Assembly: GCF_036417845.1 (NCBI RefSeq)
Contig: NC_089978.1
Coordinates: forward strand, 126,324,183 to 126,388,182
Length of the DNA: 64,000 bases
Direction of reading: 5' to 3'
Origin: Apteryx mantelli
Taxonomy: Eukaryota; Chordata; Aves; Apterygiformes; Apterygidae
The notes under the pieces are model-generated. The model ran no database searches. It worked only from the letters and a program-made list of their open reading frames with translations, and was not told the origin of the DNA. Made by a program: the position numbers and the translations under genes. Shown one piece after another: positions 13,601 through 28,455 of the stretch (position 1 is the stretch's first letter; every line of letters begins with the position of its first letter).

Positions 13601-16600
13601 ACGACATCAATCCCAGCTGCATTCCCAAAGTCTGTGAAGAAGAAGCCAATAGCGAAGCACGAGCTTGTATTTGTAAGTTACATTGTTTATATCTGAATGT
13701 ATTTAAGACATTTGTTAACACAGTCTTAGTGACATACTTATTTTCCATTCTTGTGATAATCTTGCAATAAGAAGATGGCATAAATTTTGCCAAATATACT
13801 GGGTATGTAGAAACAGGCAATTGGTATATATGATGTGAAATTAATTATAGCATGTCAAAAATTACACCTCCCTTTATTTATGCATATAGTACCTAAGGGA
13901 AAATGAATTCCTAAAATGTTTGTAGTAATACATCATATACAAGATTCTCATGGAATCTGTATCTGATCTTTAATAAATAATGCCTATATTTGTATAATCA
14001 ATTCTTGATGGTAGTAATGGGGAGTCCATATGCATGTATAGACTTCTGAATCTAGAAATTTTTTCAGACTGTAGCTCTGAAAAATACAATCAAAGAATTG
14101 TTTGAATATCTGTGTCTTCCCATTTTTCCAGTTGTCTGCTTTAACTGTGTGTTAGAAGGGTGGGGGAGACTTGAAACATTTAAAGAAAGAGAACAATAGT
14201 AAAATTAACCATTTTATTAAATTGACTTGAACTGATTTTATGTTTGCAGAAAATAATCCTTTTCTGTGTTTCAGTGTAAATGCTTAAAAAGGCACAGTCT
14301 AAATGTAATGAAGTTTTCATAATGTTGTTTATGACAGGTTGACAGTAAGGGCCTTGTGAAGCAGTCATCTTCCAAACATTGTCTGTCAGTCTTAAACCAA
14401 CTGAATCAGCAGAGGCTTTCCAATCAGTTCTGTGATGTGACTCTGCTGATTGAAGGAGAGGAGTACAAAGCTCACAAATCTGTCTTGGCAGCCAACAGCG
14501 AGTACTTCCGAGAGCTCTTCATTGAAAAGGGAGCTGTCTCTAGTCATGAAGCTGTGGTGGATCTGTCAGGTGAATTGTTCTGGGTTCCAAAGATAGAAAT
14601 TGTAATATCCTAAGTAAGGTTTACAGCATTTGATGCGGTTTCTTTTGCATGTTCAAGAAAATCAAACACTTCAATCTTGCTTTTTTTTTTTTTTTCTTTT
14701 AATCTAGAAGTATTTTGTGTTGATTTTAATGCTAAAATGATCACTCTGGTTTTGCATAATCTGATCTCCCATATTGAACAGATTATGGGATTTCATCTCA
14801 TAATTCCTGGGAAGCTTTGGATTGATTTTTAGCTTGTTTAGGTGTTTTCCTTGTATTAGTCACAGACATTAAAGAGCAGGGAACATAATCAAATGCTGAA
14901 ATAAATCAAGAAGATTCTCCAAGAGCTGTTTTGCTGAGCAAATACCTAATTGTTTCCTATGTTTGTAAAACATTACTACAGATATTTCTGCTTATTTCTC
15001 AACCCTTCTGGTACCTTAAAGATAGGAAACACTCTTAAAATAAATGTTCCAAAAATAGCTTCTTAGTGATGGAGAATATTGTAGATATGTCTTTTTCTTT
15101 GCTTCCTCACTAGTTCTCTACCTGTGTCTGTCTTTGCTTGAATAATAGACATTCACAAACAATGGATTTCTGGCATGATGCTCCAGAAGTTCCCCAAAAT
15201 TAAATATTAATGATTGGTGGACTTCTCAAAATTACACCACGGGTTGATTTTTAAGCAATTATATCTATTTGTCTTTTTTTCATTAACCACTTTATTGTGT
15301 TAGCTCTCTGCCACATCAGTTATTACTTAAGTCATCACTACTTTTTGCAATGTAGCAAGTCCAAAAGGATATTGGTTAAATTAGGGTTAACCCACTTCAA
15401 GAATATTGTGGCCCTCCTAGCATCTTGAAACAATCTTCCAGAGAATTCTAGTGTGAAAATACTTCAGTTGTACTTACTTACTGAAAAAGTTGTCAGAGTT
15501 CGACTCAATGTAAAAAATACAGCAGGACGTTGCTTTTGTATAAATGATAATCAATTGAGGCCAGTGCAGGGGCTTCGATGATATTTGCAAGTGTATTTCA
15601 CTCTAAATTTCAGACTTAACCATATCAAAGGTGAACTGTTGTACCCAGCATGGAATATTTTGGTATTGTTTGGGGTCGTCTGTATTTGCTCTAATCTCTT
15701 GTTTTATTCCTGGCAGGCTTTTGCAAGTCAAGTTTTCTCCCTCTATTGGAATTTGCTTATACTTCAGAATTAACTTTTGACTTTTGTAGTATGGCAGAAG
15801 TGGCCATGCTTGCCCGACATCTTTTCATGTCAGAGGTCCTAGAAATCTGTGAAAATGTGCACAAACAGATGGAAGAGAAACAAATTACAGTGTACCAAAA
15901 GGGAGATATTCATACAGTGGAGTCAACACAAAATTTAGCAGAGCAGACTGAAGTTGAAATGCAGCCTGTGGAGGGTTCTGAGCAGCCTGTGCCAGCGGAG
16001 GTGTCAGCCAGTGAAGTGGCAGCAGCTGTGAATGGCGCTCCTTCCTCTGCTGAGCCAGAGGAGGAGGCAGCAGCACCCCAGGCTGACCTCCTGCCCCCAG
16101 AGCCTGCGGAGGCCACCGCTGATGATCTTTTAAAGCCTGTGGAACAGTGTGACGCAACTGGAAATCATGTCAAAATGCAGCTGGTGGAGTGCGTGTCAAA
16201 TAGCACCGTGTCTGTTGCACAGGCTGAGCTGTCAGTTGTGGAAGGCGTGGACACGCAAAGTGAGACAAAAACTGAGACAGATCAGAGTGAAAGCAATACA
16301 GCAAATGCAGAGACTGCTTCTGAAGACTCCTCAGAAATAGTCAAGCAAAATCATGGCAGGCAAAGCAAAGAACAGAGCATTTCTGTTTCACAGCTGGAAA
16401 ATGTAGCTTCCAGCCAAGATGATACTTACAAAAGCAAGCTTCGCCAGCGTTCTGTTAGTGAAGGTGGATATATCAGGTTGCATAAAGGAATTGAAAAAAA
16501 ACTGCAAAGTAGAAAGACGAATGCCAAATCTGCAATACAGCAGGTATCCTATCTCTGTTTAGGCCTGTTGTCAGTTAAATTGTCCCATGTTCTCAGACCA

Positions 16601-19600
16601 ATCTGAAAAGATGGTTTTCTTTTGTGAGAAACTAGCATTACAGAAAACCAAAGTAAATTCTAAGATATGGCAGTTGCGTAAAATAAATTGACAACAAAAT
16701 TCCTTTCAGCTTGGAGGTCTTTAGAATGCTCAGTATTGTTAGCTTAGTTGTTTGAGTATTTTCTTCGTAGCTTTTTATGGCAGGACAGAAGGTGTATCTG
16801 CTCCCTAAAATTCTTACGATTTGGGAGTTTAATTCTTAGCTAGTATGTGACTATATCGGTAATAGGCAAATATATTTATATATTTGTCCATTACAAAAAT
16901 GAGGCCCTACATTTGTTGAGACTGTTCCTCTCTTGAGATGTAGTCATAAACCACAATAATCCAGTCCTGCTGCACCCAGGTTGGGGTCAGTTTGTTTAAA
17001 CAAAAACAAAAAAATGTTCAAAGAGCACTGATATTTAAAAGTCAAGCACTCAGAAATGGCAAATGTGTAATAATTGAACAAGTTTTAATACATGTATTAT
17101 GAAACTGTCTTCTTATTCTTTCCCCTTCAGGAGTCTTGCCCCTATTGTTGCTTAGGGATAGGTGGTATTCACTGCATCGAGCAGGGGGATATCTTACCTT
17201 CAGGAACAGCTCCTGTTAACTTATTTTGCAGTTTGTAAATCTGACTCCTTGATAAGGGAGGAATACAGACAGTGGCCACCCATGGAAAAAATGTTGGTTT
17301 AGATAATTGCTCAGAACTGGAATTAGGAATAGGTTTCTGCTTCCCCCAGCTTGTCTTCACTCACTTCATAGCTTTTTGCATTTTTGCCTCATGCTTTCCT
17401 ACACACCCACCCACCATGGCACTGGATCTAATATAAGCATTGGGAGCAGGGAGATGCTCCTCCCTGGATTCCCAGTTTTGATACCGGAAGAATAACAAGA
17501 AGGAAAAATAACATGAAAAAATTTTCTGGCTTTTGAATTACAGTAATTGCAGTTGGCATAGAGATGTTGGGGGATGAAGCATGCTTTGTATGAATGGAAT
17601 ATTTTCCAAGCTTGTATTTATCATCTACTGAACAAAATGATTTTTGTGCCTTTACAATTTGGCCAAGTTTGCATGAACATTCAGAGCAACAGCGAAATTA
17701 AAAAACTTGAAAATGTCAGCCCTGTGTCAAATTTCAGTTTGGTCATATGAGACGTGGAAGGGCTAGCATGTTTTCAAAAGTTGTTAAATGCTTTGCTTGT
17801 TGTGGGAATGGGGAGGAGAAATGGGGTGCAATGTACTCTTTCCCTTGCCTTATTCTCAGAAACATGGAGGAGAAACACCTGATACAGGAAATTTCAGCAT
17901 GATCACTTAAAATTTGGCCTTTAAAGAACTTGACAGCAAATTTCTGCATAGGAAAATGAGATTACCAGCCGCAGGTATCACTGCCAATATTGCCTAACAA
18001 AAAAACATTCGTAAAGCTGGAATGATCTTAACCGAGAACAACTTTGTTTAAATATTGTAATTTTTTTTACACATTGTTAATAACTGAGTTTGTCCTTGAT
18101 GACTGATAAGAATGAATTAGGCTACTTGTTTTATCTGATGACTTTTGAAGTGAAGCAAATATAAATCCTGAAAAGGGAAGTTGGAATGAAGGAAACGGTT
18201 GGAAGCATTTGATAGAAATGGTGATTGGAAGAACTTGGGTTTTCTCTGTAACTATCTCTTAGCTCTCTCTTAACCAGTTACTCTGGCCTGAGGAGTTAGC
18301 TGTCTCTGAACTGATACATTGTTGTGTCCTATAATTATATCCAGTTTATGGTTTTAAAACAAGACCAGTTTTTCGCTGCCATGAGATCTGTAGTTTTGCA
18401 ATGAACTGAAGGGGCATAACTTTCTAGCAACTGAGTAAACTAAGCAAAATTAGGTAGTTAGTCAAAAACATCGACTTTTAGTACTAATTTTCAGAGAAGG
18501 TAGGAAATACAGCATAATAAAGTTCATTATAAAATTGATTCAAGTGTTACTTTTTCCAACTTAGGTTGCCATGAAACTGGTACAAAGAGGGAAAAAAATG
18601 AAACAGCCCAAAAGAGAGACCACAGAAAATAATGAAGTAGAAGCTCAGCACAAATGCTCTGAGTGTGGAATGGTATTCCAGCGGCGCTATGCACTTATAA
18701 TGCACACACTGAAACATGAAAGAACTAAAGATTATAAATGCCCAGTAAGTTTTTGTCTGTCAGCCTCTCTCTTTCTGAAAATTGATTCATTAATTGCATT
18801 AGTAATTATTTTCTTGCTTCTGTTAGTATGTGCATTAATTTTTCTTATGGCTTTCAGAGACAGATGCAGCGCTGATCTGAATGGGGTGGGGTAAAAGGTG
18901 GTGTGGCCGTGTGGCCTGACAGCATCACGTGACATGGCAGCGCACATGCTGCTCAAGACAGTGCTAGCAGTGGGCTTTGCTCTTAACCTCACTGGTAAAT
19001 TTGCAACTGCATTTAGATTAGTCTGGAAGTTAGCCTTATTGGGAACTGATCGGTGGTTCTGTCAGTAGCTGTACAATTCAACACTTAATAATTAACATGA
19101 GATAATGCCTATTGGAGTCAGATTATAGACTTAGCTAATTATATTACTATACTTAAAACCTTTAATTACCTTTCTTGAAATAATTTCAAAACATTAGATA
19201 CTAAGTAAAGTTCTATGTTTTCTTTCCTAGTTGTGTAAAAAAGAATTCCAGTATGGGGCCTCTCTACGAGCCCATCTTGTCCGACACACACGGAAGACTG
19301 AGGTGAATGCTACAACTGCTAGTGTAGAAGAGACAGGCGTGTCTTCAGTGAAAGGGCGAATTAAACGGGAATTTATATGTGATATATGTGGGAGAACTCT
19401 ACCTAAGCTCTATTCCCTCAGAATACATATGCTCAAACATACAGGTGTAAAACCACATGCATGCAAGGTAAAGAGAAAAAGTCCTTTTACTCTAATCAAA
19501 ATTATTAATGTTTTCCTGATATTCTGATATTCTAGTAGTTGCTCTCTATCCAAAACTTTAGGTTAGTTTAGGTCACTTCAGAATGGGAAAAATTACTGTG

Positions 19601-22600
19601 GTATTTCTGATCAAAATTCTTATAGTCCAAGACTGAGAAAGAACTAGAGTGAAGTTGGATTATGAAATTAATATTCCTACATCCATAAAATGTCTTGCCT
19701 TGAGTGTTATTTTTTAACAAACCAGTTTCACCACTAGTGAGAAATCACAGGCTTGATCATCCAGGTTCCCAGGAAATACAAGGGGTTTTCTTTGTGTTTC
19801 AAGTTAAACTAACACTTTTGCTTTGAAAACCTATTACATATTGGGTTTTGTTTGTCTTATTCCACTGGATTTGGAATTTTTAGGTTTGTGGAAAAACTTT
19901 TACGTATAAGCACGGATTAAAAATGCACTTAGCTCTCCATGAAGTACAGAAACAGTTCAAGTGTGACTTGTGTGAAAAGTCCTTTGTCACAAAAAGAAGT
20001 CTTCAGGAACATATGAGCATTCATACAGGTATGTGATGAGAAAGAAGAACCTTTTACCTTGGACTGCTTTTGTACACTAGTGATCTTCAACAGTGTTCTT
20101 TAGTTTCAAAGGAACTGAACAGTTTCTCCTTTCTCTCCTCTTGGCCAAACATTTGAAAAAGGTGTAAGCAGTCATTTTGCATTTCTTTTGGGGCTTATTT
20201 TACCATAGCTTAAAGTTAGTATTTAAATATTCTGTGCAAGAACAGGGAGGGAATGTGGTTAGTCTGTTCTTGTGTTTTTATTTACTTATTTATGCCTATA
20301 TCTTGTCAACCTACCAAAGATAGGCAACAGGTTGGAATGGTTTGGAGCACCTAGAGTTAGAGCTTATCCTTTCAGAAGAAAACTTGCGAAGTTAAATCTC
20401 TTTAAGAATCTCCTCATGTTTTGTAAGACTTGCTGTATTAATAAAGCTTTTGTAAAACAGGAAAACTAGTATATAACTACATAGCTGTTCTAGATTACTT
20501 GAATTAAAGTGTTTTTTTTAATGACAAGAGATATACTTTATTTTTTATTCCTATTTCTAAGTATCATTGTAAGATATCCTCTTAAAGTTCTGAGTGTGTT
20601 CCATTCTCATTGGACTCTGTATGATCTGGAAACTGTAAGAGTTTTCGATGACAGCTCTCTTCATTTCAAAGGAGTAGTAAATCTTTTTCTTTGAAACTCT
20701 CATGGTAAGACACCACTTTGAAGGCTGTCCTTTTAACTGAGAAATACAAAATTTGTATAAAAATTGTTTTGTGAAAATAGAATACTGAAATTCTGAAAAG
20801 TTGATATCTTGAAACATCTTAGAAAGATGACAATATAGTAATTTAATATGAACAGCATTTTAAAATATATTGTAATATGCAGGAGTTGTTTGTGTTTCTT
20901 GTTTCCTGAGTTGGGCAGAATCAAAAATAAGAGACACTTTTTCTTAATATAATTTGTTCCAGAAATGGTGGAATTTATATTAGTACTCAGCACTCCTAAA
21001 TTGATGGATTGGAGCTGAAAGCTTTTCTTTTAACATACTGTTCCACGGATTCAAGGCCTAAATCGTCCACAAATAATGCTGCATTGCTGGAGGAGCTCCA
21101 TATTATATGAATGCAGGCAATCTTTTTCTTTTATGCAAGAAGGCAGTTTTTTAGCCTATTGACTTTTTTCATGACTAATTAGTAGCTATGATGTTGTGCC
21201 CTGTGTTTAGAAACATTCAATAAAGTCATTTAGAATTGTTACTTCACCCTCCATGTATTATTACATTGGTATATACAAAATACACTTCAAAATTCCATCT
21301 GTGTGTAATTAAACTTACTTTTCTTTGTAGCACTGCTCTGACTACTTCAGATAAATTATGTGAGAAGAAAATACTCTTACAGAGCATTCCAGAGAGATGG
21401 TGGCCTGGCTTTGTAATACATTTTGTTTTGTTTTGCCAGGAGAATCCAAGTATCTCTGCTCCATCTGTGGAAAATCTTTCCACAGGGCATCAGGACTCAG
21501 TAAACACATAAAGAAACATCAGCCAAAGCCTGAAGTTCGTGGATATCAATGTACTCAGTAAGTTTGTTGTTGGTGTTTTGCTTTTGGTTTTAACATTAAT
21601 GATCTTTTAAAAATAGCTTGTTGCTGTAGTACAAGACTGTTCACTTGTCCAGAATAAAACTTTAAAAGCATTAAAGTCAAAAATGCATTTTTTAATTCAT
21701 GCATTACAGCGGAAAAGCTTAAATTTTAATTGTTATCTAGTTCTGCTTTTCATATAGTTATTTTCTAATGAGTGTGTTTGCACTTGTAGCTGTAATCAAT
21801 AGCTACATACAGCTTTAAAGCTCCTTTGTAGGACAGATAGAGAGTGGTAAGCTGGTCAGAGGGGAAGGGCTTTCAGCCTGTTCTTGCCCTCATTTACTGT
21901 GATAGCTAATTTCAGTTGCATATGAGAATTTCCTGTACAATGTAATGTACTTGTATGCACTGCAGCATACACTGTGTTTAGCAAATGGCTCTGCAGGAAC
22001 ATCATAAAGACTTGTTGACTGTTGCAGTTGCTAGATTATAGAACTTATGATCACCTAAATATCTTTGCATTACTGAATGTGGTTTAACAGAAACTCTGTA
22101 ATTGGAAGACTGCATCTCTTAAGGTGTTAGCAAATCACTGATAATTTTCCCAAAACCAAGCAGATTATAAGGAGAACCTTTCAATTAACTTGCAAAAGCA
22201 AAAATTTCCAAACTGCCAATGATGTCTCTGGAAAAACTCTTTCTGGTATTAAATGGGGTTGTACAATTTATATGATGGCCTGTATACAACTTATGGTATT
22301 AATGAAAAACTACATCTGAAATATTTTTTAAAGCATCTGTAGTAGTGCTACTGTGTGTTAGGATAAACAGTATTTTCTAACTGTAGAAAGCTCATTTCAA
22401 TTTTATCTGCAGTTTTTATTTAGTGCCTTGTAATGATAAAAAATACAGATCTCAAATACAAAATGGAGCTAATAGAGTCTGATAGGGCCAGAACTGGTTA
22501 ATGAAACATTAGGAAAGGCAATTTTGGTTTTGAAGGAGAAATATATATAAAAAAAACAATTTTTATTCAAGGCAATACAGTCATGGATGCAACAGATCAC

Positions 22601-25600
22601 CTTGACTGAGGAGATATTTTGATTCCCCAACTCCTTCAGAGCAGACACAATGCTTGTTTCTTCTACGGTGAAGATGTCTACTAAGAATATAATTCATATT
22701 GTCACAAATGGTTTAGAAAGCTTCACTAAGGTATCAGCAGACTTCAGTTTTCTAGTTCATTGGCTTGGTTTGTCAAGTTCCCAGCCAGACTTAATTTTGA
22801 GCTTCTGACTCAGTTAAGCAAGGCTTAACATGAGTTCTTTTCCTAAAATGTAACTGGAAAATTTTCCAGAGAAGTAGGTATTAGATTAAATCGCAGTAGT
22901 ACGTAAGAATCTCAGAGGGTGGTGGGGTTTGTTTGGGGAGTTTTTTACTTCAGAAATAGATACTTCTTTAGAGGTTTCCAAATATGCAGTCCTTGAGAGC
23001 ACCAAGTACCAACTCTATTCAAGGCCCTTGGGGGTCTTTGTGATGCTTTGTGATGTGGTTCTGGAGACCTGGGATCCCTGGGAGCCCCATGTGAGCTGGA
23101 GCTGTCATTTTTTTCAGCTCTAGAGGAAGAAGGTTGAGTGTTTGGGTGGCTCAGGGACCATCACCTGTTTTCTTTCTCAAAAGTGAAGATGACGCTTTTT
23201 TCCTACCTTTCCAGAATCCCCATTTATTGGGAAATGTAATGTTAAAGCTTTGTGGAAGCTTTTCTTTCTTTTCAGATTTCACTGTGGATTAGGAATTCTG
23301 ATATTGCCCTATTCCGAGATGTTGGTCAGCTGGAGAAGGTGACCCATCCACAGTGGTATATGGTGTTACATGAGGAAGAGAAGCAAATGATCAGGCAAAG
23401 CTGTCTCAAAAGCAGAATGTCTTGCCCTCAAAGAGAGAAAGCATGTTCTTGAGCAGACTGACCTCTGTAGTTTTCATATGAAGAGTTAGCGATCTGTAAT
23501 TTTATATAATCATACTATGGCAAGGTATAAATAAAGGAAAACTTTAGGAATTTGCCTAAGCTAAAGAATGAGCGTTACCTTACTTTCAGGTGCTTTCTTT
23601 TAGGATCCTTAATTTGTTTTTTAATTTCTAGGAAACACACTTAAACGTTACAAACTACAAATCACTGTTATCTTTGTATTAGTATTTAATCCTCTATGGT
23701 TATGGGAAAAAAAACAGCTGTTAGTGCTTTCGTAAGTTCATATAAGTTATCTATAGAAGACAAAACAAAAAATGTTTGGAGGTCCTCAAGTTATATTCCA
23801 GGCCTTGAGATAAGCTGCTGTTTTAGAGAGAGTTTGTGCTTTATATTAATATTGATGACACTGTAGTTCTTACCTTCTTGAAGTCTTCTAGTTACCAATA
23901 AGGAAGAGGGTTTCTGTGCCTTTGAAATAGGGACCACAAAGATCTTTGCTTTTCTTATGTGGAATGCTGCAACCTTTACTCTTATAGGTGCGAAAAGAGT
24001 TTCTATGAAGCTCGAGATCTTCGGCAGCATATGAATAAACATTTAGGTGTGAAGCCATTTCAGTGCCAGTTCTGTGGGAAATGTTACAGTTGGAAGAAAG
24101 ACTGGTATTCTCATGTAAAGTCTCATTCTGTCACGGACCCTTACAGGTAAGAGGAAATTCACTTAGCAGCTGAAATGTATTGTATGGTGATACAGATCCA
24201 CAGCCCTAAACTAGCCAACAAGGAACTGCCTAGAGCAATGTACGGTTAAAGTAGCAATTGAGTGACCTTGACTGAGGTCTTGACTACTTGATGATGGATG
24301 GATGACTTCAAACAGTGTGGTCAAACTGGTAGCCTGCTGGCACATTTCTGGCAGTAATGCATATGAAGACATTAAGAGGATAAATATAACTGGTAAAATT
24401 AGAAATACTTTGTGAGCTCACTTCTCTAGAATGGTAAGTGGAAGCTTTGTAGCTGTGAATAAGAGAATGTGGCTTTTACAGCCCAACAATATTATTTCTA
24501 ATTATGGAACTACTTGTCACATGAGTCAGTACTAAACATCTTTACTTAAAGAAACAGCATTTCCATTAAACTTTATCTCCTTTACTTAAAATGTATTTTG
24601 GTTAAAAAATGGCAAAGTAAGCATAGTGTAATGGTTTCAAATAGGTTTCTCATTTAACACATTCTAGGTGTAATATATGTGGCAAAGAATTTTATGAGAA
24701 AGCTTTGTACAGAAGACATGTAAAGAAAGCCACACACGGTAAAAAAGGAAGAGCAAAGCAAAATCTGGAACGAGTTTGTGAGCACTGTGGAAGAAAATTC
24801 ACACAGCTCCGGGAATACAGGAGACACATGAACAATCATGAAGGTATGTAGAAAGCAAGCAGTCATGACATCCTCATAATCCTTTAAAAGCGCTAGGGAG
24901 AGAAGGGGATTTGTGGGTTTTCTTTGAGTCTATGTATATCTTGTCATGCAAGCCACAGGGAAGTTCTTGCAGATTCTCCAGTTACAGTTTTATGCTGGTC
25001 CTGATGTGTTAATGTGCTTCCAGTGATTTCCAGAAATGGCTGTTGGGATCTTTCTAAAACTGCAGGCACCCACAGGGACAGTGACAATCTGTCCTTTCTG
25101 GTACTTCAGTGGAAGAATCACTTTTTTAAGGAGCTTCCACAGAAGTGATAAAAAGATATGTATCTACCAAAGCATTGCATGTAGTAAAACATTCACCAGT
25201 TTAGAAGGCTAACAAAATATTCCTCAAACAAAAGAATGATTGGCTCAAACTAAGAAAAAGGATCACTGCCTGGAAATTTGTCAGCTTTTTGCTTTATAAC
25301 AAGCAGTAAACTATATGATGTTTGGGGAAGATAGGAAAATGTTTTAGAAATTCTATCTTGGGGCAAAAAACACTTTTCCCAAGCATGTCTCATTTTAAAG
25401 ACCTGTTAGGAGTAAATCGAATTGCTTTCTAACTACTGAAAGAGAGATTTTGTGTTTGTTTTCTTAAACAAAAAGTTCCTCTAATGGGTACCTAGCCTAC
25501 ATCTATAGCAACTGTTACAGAGCAAAAGCCAGTATTGAAATAGTGCTTGTTGCCACTGCTACCTCCCATTAAATATTAGAAACCGCAGAACTCCTCAAAC

Positions 25601-26680
25601 GTTATAAGGGAGAATAAGATTATACAAACACGTAGTATTTAAACACATGTGGTATGGAGGAGGAAGAAAAAAAGCTGTGGATGGCATCGTAAGCTATAAG
25701 AATAGAGTAAGTGTTGATTTGATGGGAGGTGGATACAAAGATTTACAGAAACAAACTGTGACTAGGAATGTAAATGACAAATACTATTAAGCAAAACATG
25801 GTTTCAGAAAGGCATAACAAGCAAAAAGTTGTATGAATTTTGTTAACTTGTATGTACTTAAAGTGGGTGAGAGACTGCATGAAATGAAAAGGAATTTTGG
25901 AAAGAAAAATCTTTGAAAGGAAAGAAGTTAGCCTGGGCAGAGCACTTGTGGAAAATCTTTCCATTTAATGTACTGCACTTGCATTATACTGTAGTACAAA
26001 AATGGTAAACAAGATCCTTCTCTTATATGGAAAAAGCTGTAATATTTCTTTTGTTCTTTTATACTGCTGTCTTTCCTGACATTTTGGATCATTGTTCATG
26101 CAGATCTAGAAACACTGATGGTTGTCTTTTGCTTGTTTTCCCTTTGGGAACAGGTGTGAAGCCATTTGAATGTCTAACTTGTGGGGTAGCCTGGGCCGAC
26201 GCACGTTCATTGAAGCGTCACGTGAGGACGCATACTGGAGAACGGCCATATGTCTGTCCAGTGTGCAATGAAGCTTACATAGATGCCCGGACACTACGGA
26301 AGCATATGACCAAGTTTCATAGGGACTATGTACCCTGCAAAATTATGCTGGAAAAGGACACTCTCCAGTTTCATAACCAGGGGACACAGGTGGAGCATGC
26401 CATCAGTATCTTAACAGCAGATGTGCAGGAACAAGGAACTGAGATTAGCGTTGGTGGTGAGGAGATTGAGACTGTGGTAGTGACAGGAGAGACACTTGAA
26501 GCAATCGAAGCAGTTGCAACTACTGAGGAATGCACATCAGTGTCCACTCTTTCTGACCAAAGCATCATGCAGGTGGTGAATTATGTATTGGCACAACAGC
26601 AAGGACAGAAGATGGCTGAAGTTACACAAGCCATTGAAACTGTAGAAGTAGAAGTGGCCCATGTTACAGAGACAGAGTGA
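10653..26680 (+). CDS. ZBTB11: ZBTB11, zinc finger and BTB domain protein 11
   Basis: Nuclear C2H2 zinc-finger transcription factor. Eleven coding exons join in one frame: 10653..10962, 13437..13672, 14338..14569, 15717..16543, 18565..18744, 19231..19467, 19884..20028, 21440..21557, 23988..24146, 24668..24843 and 26154..26680 (3147 nt, 1048 aa; human is about 1053). Residues about 60-120 hold an integrase-type zinc-binding module (His79, His86, Cys116, Cys119). The BTB domain spans about 195-310 and is split between exons 3 and 4. The region 330-530 is acidic, Ser/Glu-rich and poorly conserved. Twelve C2H2 fingers run from about 566 to 930, beginning CSECGMVFQRRYALIMH and ending CPVCNEAYIDARTLRKH. 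A conserved tail contains LSDQSIMQVVNYVLAQQQ. The start MSSEESYLAILRYLTNERE matches human. Introns hold one tRNA-like SINE relic and no other recognised element. Human work links the gene to haematopoiesis and mitochondrial gene expression; that is background, not visible here. Confidence 0.98.
12450..12560 (+). mobile_element. Possible tRNA-derived SINE relic
   Basis: In ZBTB11 intron 1, TAGCCCAGTGG (12458..12468) fits a pol III A box and GACAGGAGTCC (12492..12502) resembles a degraded B box, as in old amniote tRNA-derived SINEs. There is no intact tRNA fold, so it is not a tRNA gene. Family and ends are uncertain. Confidence 0.4.
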
Positions 26681-27505
26681 ATATAGTATATGAGAGAGCA
26701 AGATGAGTGGAAGTCTTATGACAAGTAATGAGCTAAGTATTAACTGGATATCTCAGGCTTACAGTGATACCAATTTTCAAACAGTTAATCCCCTGTACTG
26801 GATTTCTTGGTTACAAAATATTGCACCATGAATTACAGGGAAAAAATTAAGATGCTTCAGTGTGGACCAAGGCTTTGAAAACTAGGATTTCTGCACTGGC
26901 CATAACTGACTAGTGAAAAAAAAATGTCTGAAGAATAGTGTTTCCTGTGTCATGCAGTAAGTATCATGCTGTAAATTAAAAAAAAAAAACTGTATAAAGA
27001 GACTGCACTAAAAACTAGAAATGCACAGCTATTGGTAGCATTTTTTACTTTTGTTTTTATGTGCATTTCATCAAATTTGTGAGCAAATTATCAGTGTTGG
27101 ATTCTGTCCTTTTGTTCCCCAAGTCAACATAACGGTAGAATGCTTCATGCAGTGTGTACTTCGTGTGATATACAGAAAATCTGAGGCTTTTGTCTTTGGG
27201 TAGATGCACCACACAGTTGGTGAATCCAGGTTTTGCAGAACTCATTTGAATTCCAGGTCAGTAGGTGGCAAATTCAGCAAAACCCTGTAAGATGTTATGG
27301 GCGAGGGTCTGCTGAAGTCTGAGGAAGTGGTACTCTGAGCTAGACTGTGAACTTCAGTTCACTGAAGGACAGCCCATTATAAGGAAACTACTTACATAAG
27401 TAAACTACTCGTTATTTGTAAGGAGCTTATACTTCATCCTCTACGCACAATTACATTTAATTCAATGATGTTCAGTTGTGTAAATGAAGCTATAGCCTGC
27501 TTTGT

Positions 27506-27513
27506 TGTACATA
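27506..27513 (+). promoter_or_regulatory. Pumilio response element TGTACATA (first of four in the ZBTB11 3' UTR)
   Basis: Exact match to the PUM1/PUM2 consensus TGTANATA. The others are TGTATATA at 27610..27617, TGTAAATA at 28853..28860 and TGTACATA at 29383..29390. Such sites usually shorten mRNA life. Short motifs in AT-rich sequence can arise by chance. Confidence 0.45.
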
Positions 27514-28419
27514 TCCAAAGCAGGCAACATAATGATGGATGTAGATGCCATGTAATTTTGCATTAAATTTAATGTAGAAGCTTTCAAATTAAAAAGGTAA
27601 TTGTGCATTTGTATATATATATATATATTTCAATATAAATATATTGAAGACATCCAACTAGTTGTGATCAAATCCTAATTTATTATATCGTATCTTGCTG
27701 AAAGGGAGCGGAGGAGCTTTAGTAAATCCCAAATAGGACAAGCATCAGGATTGAGAACTATGAAAATCTTAATATCAGGTAAAAATTATATTTGTCTCAA
27801 AATTAGCAAAATCTCCAAAAGACCTTGTTACTGCAGCTGTAGCAATACTTTCAAGGCAAGGTAGTTACCTGGTACATCATTCCACACTCACTGATGGAAA
27901 AACTCTTACAGGTTTTCCTCCTGGTCAGCGTTAATCAATGCCATGTTTGGCTCAAGTTTAAATACCTATGCTTTAATACTATGAAAAGTGCACGTTTTAG
28001 TCTGTAAGAGGTGTGGGGGTTGGTTTATTTTAAGCAAGAAACATGCATGCCAGGAGATAATTTAATGCACTAGCCACATGAACAATCACAACTGTGTTCC
28101 TTAAGTTATTCTTAGTCTCTATAGTATTATCAAATGCTTTCCAACTTTGACTGCAGTAAGATAGCCGAGGAGCCAGAGGCCTGTAATCTATCTTCAGGGC
28201 AAACTTTGTAAATAAAGTTACATGCATATAGCTGTGCACTACCTGTGAAACAAATCCATCCAACAAAATATTAAGCGAAATCCGTGACAAAAGTAACCAG
28301 CTCATTTGCATTAGTATTTCTACCTTTCACCTTATTTAACTAGTTGATTATCTGCCTACTAAGCTACCAAATGGACAATTCTCTTTATATTTTGTAAGTA
28401 TGTAGATAAGCAGTTGCTG

Positions 28420-28421
<2 letters not shown>

Positions 28422-28452
<31 letters not shown>
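28422..28452. repeat. 31-base T homopolymer
   Basis: An uninterrupted run of 31 T bases in the probable ZBTB11 3' UTR. Its length is likely unreliable in assemblies and polymorphic. On the minus strand it is an A tail-like run, but no retroposed sequence is recognisable beside it. Confidence 0.95.
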
Positions 28453-28455
<3 letters not shown>
